This document shows, piece by piece, positions 4,900-11,370 of a DNA stretch of 11,370 nt. Position 1 is the stretch's first letter, and each line of letters begins with the position of its first letter. Location: positions 5,417-16,786 of the forward strand of contig DOJV01000041.1 in NCBI GenBank assembly GCA_003511125.1. The letters run 5' to 3'. A model generated the notes under the pieces. The model saw only the letters and a list, made by a program, of their open reading frames with translations. It did not search any database and was not told where the DNA came from. The DNA is from Candidatus Uhrbacteria bacterium. GTDB lineage: Bacteria; Patescibacteriota; Patescibacteriia; UBA9934; GWF2-40-263. The translations under genes were made by a program, and so were the position numbers.

Positions 4900-6087
4900 A
4901 TGCGTTTGAAACGTCTTCGTAATGCTAAAACTCTTCGCGGTAAGCGGGTTTTGGTTAGAATTGACGGAAACGTTCCGGTTAAACGCGGCCTGGCCATAGA
5001 TGGCCCACAAGGGCGCATTGCCCGTTCGGCTGTGGGTTTAGAGTGGTTGCGACAAAATGGTGCGCGCATTATTATTTTGACTCATCGCGGCCGGCCGGGC
5101 GGCAAGCGGGTGGCGGCTTTTTCCAATGCACCCATTGCCAAGCGTCTTGGTGGTTTGTTTGGAATTAAAGTTAAACTTTGTCACGATGTTGTTGGCGAGC
5201 GCGCCAAACAAATGGTTTCGGCCATGCAAGATGGCGACATGATCATGCTCGAGAATTTACGTTTTCATCCCGGTGAGGAACAGAACAGTAGAGCTTTTGC
5301 CCAGAAGTTGGCGGCCCTTGGCGATATTTATATAAATGACGCTTTTGCGGTTTCTCATCGCGCTCACGCTTCGGTCGAGGCTATTACCGAAGAAATACCA
5401 TCATATGCCGGGCCGCTTTTAACTCACGAAGTTTCCGTTCTAAAATCTCTTTTTGATGAAAATTTAAAAAGACCGTTTGTTTTGTTGATGGGTGGATTAA
5501 AAATGGATGACAAACTTCCGGTTTTAGAAACTCTTTTACCACGTGTCGATCAAGCGTTGATCGGCGGTGCTCTAGCCAATGCTTTTTTAGTCGCTCAAGG
5601 CAAAAAAATCGGTCGTTCGACTTTTGATCAGGTTGGCGTGGCCGCAGCCGAAAAGATTTTGAAAAAATGGAGTAAAAAAATTGTTCTGCCGAGCGATGTT
5701 TGCGTGGCTCGGCGTTTAAGCGCTCAAGCCAAGCTGGAGTCAATCCAAGTCGAGGCGATAAACGAAAAAGATTTAATCGTCGATTTGGGTAACAAATCTT
5801 TAGCCGATTTTGTTTCGATTATCGAAACGGCTCGGACGATTGTTTGGAACGGACCGCTTGGTTACTGCGAGGTGAAAAAATTTTGTTCGGGCACTCATGC
5901 CTTGGCTAAAGCCATAGCTGCGCGTGCCGGCAAAGCCACAACTGTTGTCGGCGGTGGTGACACCGTGCCAGTCGTCGAGGCGGTTGATTTGGCAGATCAT
6001 TTTACTTTGGTTTCAACCGGCGGCGGAGCAATGCTCGAATTTTTGGCCGGTAAGAAACTTCCGGGAATGGAAGCCTTGATTGAATAA
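4900..6087 (+). CDS. pgk: Phosphoglycerate kinase
   Basis: Transfers phosphate from 1,3-bisphosphoglycerate to ADP, the first ATP-forming step of lower glycolysis; cytosolic monomer. At 395 residues it has the usual length and two-lobed motif order: VLVRIDGNVPV (17-27), THRGRPGG (61-68), LENLRFHPGEE (117-127), NDAFAVSHRAHAS (146-158), GGLKMDDKLPVL (198-209), GGALANAFLVAQG (222-234), VWNGPLGYCE (315-324), GGGDT (351-355) and STGGGAMLEFLAGK (372-385). Several motifs differ from the textbook forms (GGLKMDD for GGAKVSD, AVSH for GTAH, THRGRP for SHLGRP), but the basic substrate residues and the nucleotide loop are kept. It starts at ATG 4900 after a T-rich leader without a Shine-Dalgarno site. 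It is the first gene of a pgk, EDR1-like, eno unit, 5 nt before the next gene. Confidence 0.97.
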   Translation: MRLKRLRNAKTLRGKRVLVRIDGNVPVKRGLAIDGPQGRIARSAVGLEWLRQNGARIIILTHRGRPGGKRVAAFSNAPIAKRLGGLFGIKVKLCHDVVGERAKQMVSAMQDGDMIMLENLRFHPGEEQNSRAFAQKLAALGDIYINDAFAVSHRAHASVEAITEEIPSYAGPLLTHEVSVLKSLFDENLKRPFVLLMGGLKMDDKLPVLETLLPRVDQALIGGALANAFLVAQGKKIGRSTFDQVGVAAAEKILKKWSKKIVLPSDVCVARRLSAQAKLESIQVEAINEKDLIVDLGNKSLADFVSIIETARTIVWNGPLGYCEVKKFCSGTHALAKAIAARAGKATTVVGGGDTVPVVEAVDLADHFTLVSTGGGAMLEFLAGKKLPGMEALIE

Positions 6088-6092
6088 TTTTT

Positions 6093-6839
6093 ATGAGCGA
6101 AAGAAAACAAGAAAAAGAAATTATCACTTCGGCGGTAGTACCAAAAAATTTGGACGAGCTACGGGGATTTTGGCAAGCTAATTGGAATCGGACAATGAGA
6201 GCCAAAGATCGTTTGGACATTTTTTTGGAAACCGGAGACGATCCGGACTCTGAAGAGAAGTTTTTTCAAGGACGTCTTTTGATTCATCGCGATAGCCCGA
6301 TAAACGGCGGGGTTTATTTGGGTGGCGCGGTGCGCGAGGCTATTGTGGTCGACGATACTAAGTTTGACCAAGAAGTTTTTTTGCGAGTTTATCGTGAAGC
6401 AACGGAGGTTTTAACGCAACTAATTAGAAATCAACAAAATCTTGATAGTTTTTTTCCAAGACTTTTAGAAATCGTAAACAGAGCCCTGAAACTTAGTGTC
6501 GAAAAAACTGAAGAAATCGTGATTAGGTATCTTACCGGGGAAGAACAGAAAATAAGTTTGGGGGTTTTTCTTCACGAGGGTTACGGGGTTTGTCGACACC
6601 AGTCCTTGCTCACTGCTTATATAATTGAAAAGGCCATATTAGAAAAGCGGATTTTTGGTCGAGTTTCGGTTGATCGTAATTTTATCGCCGGGTTGGGTGG
6701 TCACAGTTGGGTTCGTTTTACTGATCCGAGTGGTCGGGTGACGGTGATCGACACCACTTTGAAATATATTGGTGATGTCCATGGTTGTAATGTACAAAAT
6801 CCTTGGGATTATTGTCGGCCAGAAGAAATTAAGAAATAA
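6093..6839 (+). CDS. EDR1/transglutaminase-like protein of unknown function
   Basis: A 248-residue protein whose C-terminal half looks like a transglutaminase-type cysteine-protease fold. [19 protein letters not shown] (163-181) carries a likely nucleophile C167. [13 protein letters not shown] (202-214) carries H204, and [13 protein letters not shown] (216-228) carries D220. The Cys-His-Asp order and the G-V-C-R-H context resemble the EDR1 domain family and bacterial transglutaminase-like proteins. The N-terminal half (1-150) is charged and mostly helical and matches nothing I know. No signal peptide or membrane segment is seen, so it is probably cytoplasmic. It sits 5 nt after pgk and 11 nt before eno, so it belongs to a glycolytic transcription unit. 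A role in processing or modifying a partner is only a guess. The gene is surely real; the family call is moderate. Confidence 0.8.
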   Translation: MSERKQEKEIITSAVVPKNLDELRGFWQANWNRTMRAKDRLDIFLETGDDPDSEEKFFQGRLLIHRDSPINGGVYLGGAVREAIVVDDTKFDQEVFLRVYREATEVLTQLIRNQQNLDSFFPRLLEIVNRALKLSVEKTEEIVIRYLTGEEQKISLGVFLHEGYGVCRHQSLLTAYIIEKAILEKRIFGRVSVDRNFIAGLGGHSWVRFTDPSGRVTVIDTTLKYIGDVHGCNVQNPWDYCRPEEIKK

Positions 6840-6850
6840 ATTTATTTTAT

Positions 6851-8107
6851 ATGTCAAAAATAGAAACTATTCATGCTCATGAAATCCTTGATTCTCGAGG
6901 AAATCCGACACTCAAAGTTTCGGTGTTATTAACTGACGGCGTTGTTGGTTCGGCTTGCGTTCCGAGCGGCGCCTCGACCGGTGTCCACGAAGCTCTCGAG
7001 CTTCGTGATGGCGATCCCAAACGCTACGGCGGCAAAGGAGTTTTGAAAGCTGTAAAAAATGTTAATACGAAAATCAGCCAAGCTTTGGCTGGTATGAGTG
7101 TCGAACATCAACGCGAGATTGACCAAAAACTTATTATGCTCGACGGCACTTTGAACAAATCCAAACTTGGTGCCAACGCCATTCTTGGCGCTTCGCTCGC
7201 CTGCGCTCATGCCGCGGCCAAATATCGCGGCGTGCCACTTTACGAACATTTGCGTTGGACTTTTGATTTACAAGAAACCAAATATCGTCTGCCATATCCC
7301 ACCATGAATGTTTTGAACGGCGGCGCTCATGCTGGTTGGTGTCTGGATTTTCAAGAATTCATGATCGTGCCGCAACAAAAAACTTTGCGTGAGCGCGTGC
7401 GTTGCGGGGCCGAGATTTTTCACACTCTTGGCGGTCTCTTAAAAAAAGCCGGATATTCAGTTGGCGTCGGCGACGAAGGTGGTTTTGCTGTCCCGTTCAA
7501 GAAAAACGAAGACGCTCTTGTTTGGTTAAACAAAGCTTGTCTCGCCGCCGGCTACAAACCAGGCAAAGATGTTATGTATGCTCTTGATCCAGCTACTTCC
7601 GAGTTTTACGATACTAAATCCAAAACCTACGAACTTAAAAAAGACGGCGGCAAAAAAACTTCGGCGCAAATGATTGCTTTGTGGAAAAAGTGGATTGCGA
7701 AGTATCCTATCATCTCGCTCGAAGACGGTTTGGCCGAAGACGATTGGGACGGTTGGCAAAAGTTAACCAAAGAGCTCGGCGATAAAGTCGCGCTGGTCGG
7801 CGACGATTTGTTTGTGACCAATGTCGATCGTTTGCAGAAGGGAATTGAAATGAAAGTCGCTAACGCTATTTTGATCAAAGTAAATCAAATCGGAACTTTA
7901 ACCGAAACCATTAACGCCATCGAACTGGCCAAACAAAAAGGTTACAAAGTTTCGGTCTCGCATCGTTCTGGCGAGACCGCCGATACAACGATCGCCGATT
8001 TGGCCGTGGCTGTGAATGCTGATTTTATCAAGAGTGGTTCACTCTCGCGTTCCGAGCGTGTGGAAAAATACAATCGGTTAATCGAGATTGCCGAAGAAGT
8101 AAAATAA
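6851..8107 (+). CDS. eno: Enolase
   Basis: Dehydrates 2-phosphoglycerate to phosphoenolpyruvate with two Mg2+ ions; cytosolic, and part of RNA degradosomes in some bacteria. The 418 residues are near the family norm. The N-terminal ILDSRGNPT (12-20) and PSGASTG loop (38-44) are intact. Catalytic residues by motif: H160 (NGGAHAG), E209 (GDEGGF), metal ligands D246 ([10 protein letters not shown]), E291 ([11 protein letters not shown]) and D318 (VGDDLFVTN), K343 (LIKVNQIGT), the SHRSGET signature (370-376) and K394 ([16 protein letters not shown]). The loop after H160 reads [10 protein letters not shown] where E. coli has DNNVDIQEFM. No Shine-Dalgarno site; the leader is ATTTATTTTAT. It is the last gene of its unit, followed by a terminator. 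Confidence 0.97.
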   Translation: MSKIETIHAHEILDSRGNPTLKVSVLLTDGVVGSACVPSGASTGVHEALELRDGDPKRYGGKGVLKAVKNVNTKISQALAGMSVEHQREIDQKLIMLDGTLNKSKLGANAILGASLACAHAAAKYRGVPLYEHLRWTFDLQETKYRLPYPTMNVLNGGAHAGWCLDFQEFMIVPQQKTLRERVRCGAEIFHTLGGLLKKAGYSVGVGDEGGFAVPFKKNEDALVWLNKACLAAGYKPGKDVMYALDPATSEFYDTKSKTYELKKDGGKKTSAQMIALWKKWIAKYPIISLEDGLAEDDWDGWQKLTKELGDKVALVGDDLFVTNVDRLQKGIEMKVANAILIKVNQIGTLTETINAIELAKQKGYKVSVSHRSGETADTTIADLAVAVNADFIKSGSLSRSERVEKYNRLIEIAEEVK

Positions 8108-8116
8108 TCAGTTTGT

Positions 8117-8147
8117 AAAAAGCCCGTGTTATTGATCGCGGGCTTTT
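8117..8147 (+). terminator. Intrinsic terminator after eno
   Basis: AAAAGCCCG (with AGCCCG at 8121-8126) pairs with CGGGCT (8139-8144) and a T run that ends the stem; the 12-nt loop can close further through one G-C and one wobble pair. It ends the pgk-eno unit 9 nt after the stop. The T tail is short and merges with the stem. Confidence 0.8.
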
Positions 8148-8165
8148 AAAATTTGGCTTTTTCGG

Positions 8166-8198
8166 GTAAAATACTTTTACTGATTTCTCTTCAATTTT
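8166..8198 (+). promoter_or_regulatory. gpmI promoter -10 and leader, shared with pgk
   Basis: GTAAAATA with -10 TAAAAT at 8167-8172, starting about 20 nt after the eno terminator; no convincing -35. The start codon ATG 8199 follows 26 nt after the -10. The stretch is a near copy of the pgk leader (26 of 33 identical) although the sequences further upstream differ, so the similarity is local to the promoter and leader. Confidence 0.45.
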
Positions 8199-9794
8199 AT
8201 GACTGAAACACAAACAAACGAACAACCAAAAAAGCCGGTCGCGCTTTTGATTTTAGATGGTTTCGGTGTGGCTCCGGCCAATGATGGTAATTCCATTACT
8301 CGGGCTAAAATGCTAAATTTTAAACGTCTGATTCAGAATTTCCCGGCCATGACCTTGCGGGCCAGCGGCGAGGAAGTCGGCTTGTCTTGGGGCGAAATGG
8401 GTAATTCCGAGGTCGGTCACTTGGCCATTGGCGCCGGTCGAGTTTATTATCAAACTTTGCCGCGCATTAATCGCGATATTGCCGTGGGAACTTTTTTTAA
8501 AAATCAAAGTTTCATCAAGGCTTTTGATTACGCCAAAAAAAATAACAGCGCTGTTCATTTGATTGGCATGGTTTCTACTGGTCGAGTTCACTCCATGGAC
8601 GAACATTGTTACGCTTTACTCGAATTGGCCAAACAACAAAAATTTGATCGAGTTTATATTCACGCCATTCTAGATGGTCGCGATACGGTTTATAATGTGG
8701 CCGCCGATTTCATTCAAACCTTGCAGAAAAAAATGAAAGAATATGAGGTCGGTAAATTAGCTTCCATGTCCGGCCGTTTTTACGCCATGGATCGGGACAA
8801 CCGTTGGGATCGCACCGAGAAAGCTTATCAAGCCATGGTTTTAGGCCAAGGCGAACAGGCCGTAGATCCTATCGGGGCCATTAAGGCTTCTTACGCTAAA
8901 AATATTTTCGACGAACAATTTGTACCCACGGTTTTAACCGAAGGCGGTAACCCGGTAGCCAAAGTTAGCGATAACGATGCCATAATTTTTTTCAATTTTC
9001 GTCCTGATCGCATGCGTCAAATTACCAAAGCTTTTGTTTTACCGGATTTCGATAAATTTTCTCGGGTTCGTTTGAACAATATTTTTCCGGTTACCATGAC
9101 TAGTTACGAGAAAGGCTTACCGGTCGAAATCGCCGTGACTTCCGAGGCTTTACAAAATACTTTAGCCGAAGTTATCTCCAAAGCTGGAAAGAAACAATTA
9201 CACATTGCCGAAACCGAAAAATACGCCCACGTCACCTTTTTTCTAAATGGCACCAAAGAAGACCTGTTTCCCGGCGAAGACCGAGTAATAATTCCTTCGC
9301 CCCGAGTCGCCTCTTACGACGAAACTCCGGCCATGAGTGTTTACGAAGTTACCGATCGTGTTCTTAAAGAACTGGCTGCCGACAAATATGATTTTTTTGT
9401 CATGAACTTTGCCAACCCCGATATGGTGGCCCACACCGGTAATTTAGAAGCCACCATTAAAGCCAACGAATCAGTCGATGAATGTTTGGGCAAACTTTCC
9501 GAAGCCCTCTTAAAAAAAGACGGCACCCTTTTGATTACTGCCGATCACGGCAACGCCGAAGAAGTCGTCAATCTTCGAACCGGCGAAATCGATAAAGAAC
9601 ATTCAACCAACCCGGTACCTCTTCTAATAATCGGTAATAAATTTCACGGTCAACCAGGCCCAAGCGGCGAGGTTCCCGAGGGCGATCTTTCTCTTATGCC
9701 ACCAGTTGGCATGCTGGCCGATGTCGCGCCAACGGTTTTGTCGGTTATGGGTTTAGACAAACCAGAAGAGATGACCGGTGTATCATTAATATAA
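8199..9794 (+). CDS. gpmI: 2,3-bisphosphoglycerate-independent phosphoglycerate mutase
   Basis: Interconverts 3- and 2-phosphoglycerate through a phosphoserine enzyme with two Mn2+ ions; cytosolic, alkaline-phosphatase superfamily. The 531 residues fit the GpmI family (about 510), with a slightly long polar N-terminus (MTETQTNEQPKKP). Motifs: LLILDGFG with metal ligand D20; the nucleophile S70 in GEMGNSEVGH; STGRVHSM (126-133, H131); AILDGRDT (156-163); SMSGRFYAMDRDNRWDR (189-205); FFNFRPDRMRQ (264-274); NPDMVAHTG (D408, H412); TADHGNAEE (D449, H450); and EHSTNPVP (H468). All catalytic and metal residues are present, so it should be active. No Shine-Dalgarno site. It opens a unit with a 302-residue unknown protein and a PAP2 phosphatase. 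Confidence 0.97.
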   Translation: MTETQTNEQPKKPVALLILDGFGVAPANDGNSITRAKMLNFKRLIQNFPAMTLRASGEEVGLSWGEMGNSEVGHLAIGAGRVYYQTLPRINRDIAVGTFFKNQSFIKAFDYAKKNNSAVHLIGMVSTGRVHSMDEHCYALLELAKQQKFDRVYIHAILDGRDTVYNVAADFIQTLQKKMKEYEVGKLASMSGRFYAMDRDNRWDRTEKAYQAMVLGQGEQAVDPIGAIKASYAKNIFDEQFVPTVLTEGGNPVAKVSDNDAIIFFNFRPDRMRQITKAFVLPDFDKFSRVRLNNIFPVTMTSYEKGLPVEIAVTSEALQNTLAEVISKAGKKQLHIAETEKYAHVTFFLNGTKEDLFPGEDRVIIPSPRVASYDETPAMSVYEVTDRVLKELAADKYDFFVMNFANPDMVAHTGNLEATIKANESVDECLGKLSEALLKKDGTLLITADHGNAEEVVNLRTGEIDKEHSTNPVPLLIIGNKFHGQPGPSGEVPEGDLSLMPPVGMLADVAPTVLSVMGLDKPEEMTGVSLI

Positions 9795-9799
9795 AAAAT

Positions 9800-10708
9800 A
9801 TGTCAGGAGAATGTCCAACACCATCTGTCGATCAATTAAACGATCGAGAAAAAAATAAAGAGTTGGCTTCGCGCTGGTCTGATCGTTTAGATAAAGCTAG
9901 CGATGCTTTGCTGGCCAAAGAAAATTTTACCCTGGACGAACTTTTTGGTTTGGCCTTGAGGTCGGTTTTTGACCGAATTGATCCGGCCGATCCTGAAGAA
10001 TTTGCGGCCCGTAAAGTTTTGAGTAAGGATGTTGAAAAAGACGCCGATAAAAATCCCGATGTTTATTTTAGAATTTTAGTGGCTAATTTAAATTTAGAAC
10101 AAGCCGTAAAAGAGAATTGGTCAATGACCGCATCAACTCTTTTGGCGCCGGCTTCGCGTCTTATTAGTCAGGCAATTTTTAAACCAGACTGGTTTAAAGA
10201 TAATTTTAATAATGACATTTTGAGTTTGTACAAAGCTTTTGATAAATTCGTTCTTTCTAAAGCCGAAGACGTTGGTGTCAAAATAAAATATTTGCCGCAA
10301 GCCGGAGATAGGGTTACTTGGCGTGGTCGTAGAGTAGAAATTGGCAGATTTTCTTTTGATGGAACTATTGCTTTGAAAGTTGATTACCAAACAGATCGTG
10401 CATTGTCATCAGAAGGCTTTTTTTCCTCCGAAGTTCCAGCTCAAGAAATTCTTTTGGCCTTTGATAGCGAACGTCGTTCTTTTGAAGGAAAGAATTTTGT
10501 TGTTGAAACTTCTGGTGGAAATGCCGCCCGTTCTTTTATCGATCAAATCAAAATCTTGCTCGATAAAGAGGATATCCCTTATAAAAATAAAGATTTTCAA
10601 AAACTTAGACAAGAGTTTTTTCAAGTTATTAGAGGCCGAAGTGCCAAAGAAAAAATTAAGATCAAGATTGTTTGGAGCGGAGACGGTTTTAATATCGAAG
10701 AGGTTTAA
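9800..10708 (+). CDS. Conserved-looking protein of unknown function (302 aa)
   Basis: I do not recognise this protein. Residues 11-155 are highly charged and mainly helical (e.g. DRLDKASDALL, LDELFGLALRSVFDRIDP, LSLYKAFDKFVLSKA). Residues 163-195 (KYLPQAGDRVTWRGRRVEIGRF and on) suggest a small beta-barrel or SH3-like module. Residues 205-240 contain further strands, and the C-terminus (245-302) returns to charged helix with a final strand IKIKIVWSGDGFNIEEV. There is no signal peptide, membrane segment or known catalytic motif, so it is probably cytoplasmic. Codon use matches the neighbours, so it is native. It starts 5 nt after the gpmI stop and ends 5 nt before the PAP2 gene, both without Shine-Dalgarno sites, which argues for one mRNA. 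Confidence 0.75.
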   Translation: MSGECPTPSVDQLNDREKNKELASRWSDRLDKASDALLAKENFTLDELFGLALRSVFDRIDPADPEEFAARKVLSKDVEKDADKNPDVYFRILVANLNLEQAVKENWSMTASTLLAPASRLISQAIFKPDWFKDNFNNDILSLYKAFDKFVLSKAEDVGVKIKYLPQAGDRVTWRGRRVEIGRFSFDGTIALKVDYQTDRALSSEGFFSSEVPAQEILLAFDSERRSFEGKNFVVETSGGNAARSFIDQIKILLDKEDIPYKNKDFQKLRQEFFQVIRGRSAKEKIKIKIVWSGDGFNIEEV

Positions 10709-10713
10709 TAATT

Positions 10714-11214
10714 GTGTCTAAGAATTTTTCGGCCGAAAAAATTTTCTTGTTTACCAAACAATCGCCGGTTTTATCAAACTTGGCGATTTTTGCGGCTAGC
10801 AAATTAATTTGGGTTTTAGTTGGCTTACTTTTGGTTTGGGAAATCGTTATAAAACATTTGGCCGGTCGTTCAGTATTAGCTATTGTTGTCAGTATTTTTT
10901 CAGCTTGGGCCATTCAGTTGGCAGTCGCCTATCTTATAAATCGCGAACGGCCTTTTCGCCACCATCACGAAAAACCTTTAATGGAATTGCGTTGGAACAC
11001 ACCGTCTTTTCCATCTGGTCACACTACGGTTTCTTGCGTCATGGCCGCCGCAGTTTTTGCCCAAGATCCGGTTTGGGGTTCGTGTTTTTTTCTGGTTGCC
11101 GCTGCCGTGGCTCTTGGGCGTATGGCCGTTGGTGTCCATTATGTGAGCGATGTTGTTGGCGGAGCGGTTCTGGGAATTGGTGTGGCCGTTGCGGTTTCCA
11201 GATTCGTTCTATGA
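10714..11214 (+). CDS. PAP2-family membrane phosphatase
   Basis: Likely integral-membrane phosphatase of the PAP2 (type 2 phosphatidic acid phosphatase) superfamily, acting on a lipid phosphate or diphosphate such as undecaprenyl diphosphate. Hydrophobic segments lie at about 22-45, 53-75, 104-116, 121-140 and 146-165. Signature: NRERPF (R79, P80), PSGH (100-103, catalytic H103) and GRMAVGVHYVSD (R136, nucleophile H142, D146). The Lys expected 7 residues before the first Arg is absent (position 72 is Ala). At 166 residues it is a compact member. The start is GTG 10714, 5 nt after the preceding stop; no ATG is available before the conserved part. A BcrC-like role in recycling the undecaprenyl carrier is possible but not shown. 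Confidence 0.88.
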   Translation: MSKNFSAEKIFLFTKQSPVLSNLAIFAASKLIWVLVGLLLVWEIVIKHLAGRSVLAIVVSIFSAWAIQLAVAYLINRERPFRHHHEKPLMELRWNTPSFPSGHTTVSCVMAAAVFAQDPVWGSCFFLVAAAVALGRMAVGVHYVSDVVGGAVLGIGVAVAVSRFVL

Positions 11215-11370
11215 CACCGGCCGAAATTTCAAAATTTTTTTAGACGGTCTGGAAATTAAGGATCAAAAAGCCCGCCGGTAAAGGCGGGGTCTCGATCAAA
11301 ATGGGGTAAGCCTACGAATTGCTTCGCAACTTACATTTAGAAGATAGGTTCTTCAGACTTTCTTATGGGT
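11215..11370. other. Non-coding right edge
   Basis: I see no supportable gene. The plus strand has only an 11-codon frame overlapping the PAP2 stop (ATG 11211 to TAG 11243). A small nested dyad lies at 11306-11334 (GTAAG/CTTAC around CGAA/TTCG). On the minus strand, open reading enters from the right edge and ends within about 35 nt in every frame; one candidate C-terminus reads PIRKSEEPIF before a stop at 11338-11340. Confidence 0.5.
11265..11288 (-). terminator. Minus-strand intrinsic terminator for a gene beyond the right edge
   Basis: Read on the minus strand: CCCGCC (11288-11283), loop TTTACC, GGCGGG (11276-11271), C, then TTTTT (11269-11265). On the plus strand the same stem has no T tail, so it does not serve the PAP2 operon in the usual way. 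It implies a gene converging from the right. Confidence 0.7.

Noticed and set aside
10809..11243. 144-codon plus-strand frame overlapping the PAP2 gene
   Set aside because: Out-of-frame shadow. The Ser/Arg/Cys/Phe-rich translation has no motif, while the overlapping frame carries the PAP2 signatures.

Overview
The window looks like a chromosomal fragment of a Candidate Phyla Radiation (Patescibacteria, Parcubacteria-like) bacterium. This is inferred from several features together. The coding strand is AT-leaning and compact. Almost every gene starts from an A/T-rich leader without a Shine-Dalgarno sequence. EF-Ts is the short type. The glycolytic enzymes have recognisable catalytic residues but divergent loops. 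TGA is used as a stop (genes ending at 54 and 11214), so this is not the recoded TGA=Gly lineage. No 16S rRNA or other phylogenetic marker is present to confirm the placement.

Layout. (1) 1-630: a small GC-rich gene of unknown function on the minus strand (54-371) is transcribed away from rpsB. The two promoters are back to back and share one palindromic -35 box, TTGACGTCAA. (2) 631-2105: rpsB and tsf (ribosomal protein S2 and EF-Ts), separated by a 76-nt imperfect hairpin and closed by a clear intrinsic terminator. (3) 2120-2564: a second GC-rich minus-strand gene (2168-2497), complete with consensus promoter, Shine-Dalgarno site and its own terminator. (4) 2585-4709: gap followed by a membrane-anchored metallophosphoesterase; an 82-bp CGTCATTGCGAGC inverted repeat lies between the gap promoter and its start codon. 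(5) 4714-4848: an intergenic block of nested inverted repeats and two tandem 35-nt hairpins. (6) 4866-8147: pgk, an EDR1/transglutaminase-like protein and eno, ending in an intrinsic terminator. (7) 8166-11214: gpmI, a 302-residue protein of unknown function, and a PAP2-type lipid phosphatase. (8) 11215-11370: no gene that I can support, but a minus-strand terminator implies a converging gene beyond the right edge.

Together gap, pgk, gpmI and eno encode four consecutive steps of lower glycolysis, from glyceraldehyde-3-phosphate to phosphoenolpyruvate; triose-phosphate isomerase and pyruvate kinase are not in the window. The pgk and gpmI leaders are near copies (26 of 33 positions), and the gap promoter resembles them, which suggests common control. 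Non-glycolytic genes are threaded between the enzymes with a nearly constant 5-nt spacing. I found no CRISPR array, transposase, tRNA or rRNA. The least explained parts are the two GC-rich orphan genes, the shared -35 palindrome, the intergenic repeat block, and the EDR1-like and 302-residue proteins inside the glycolytic operons.
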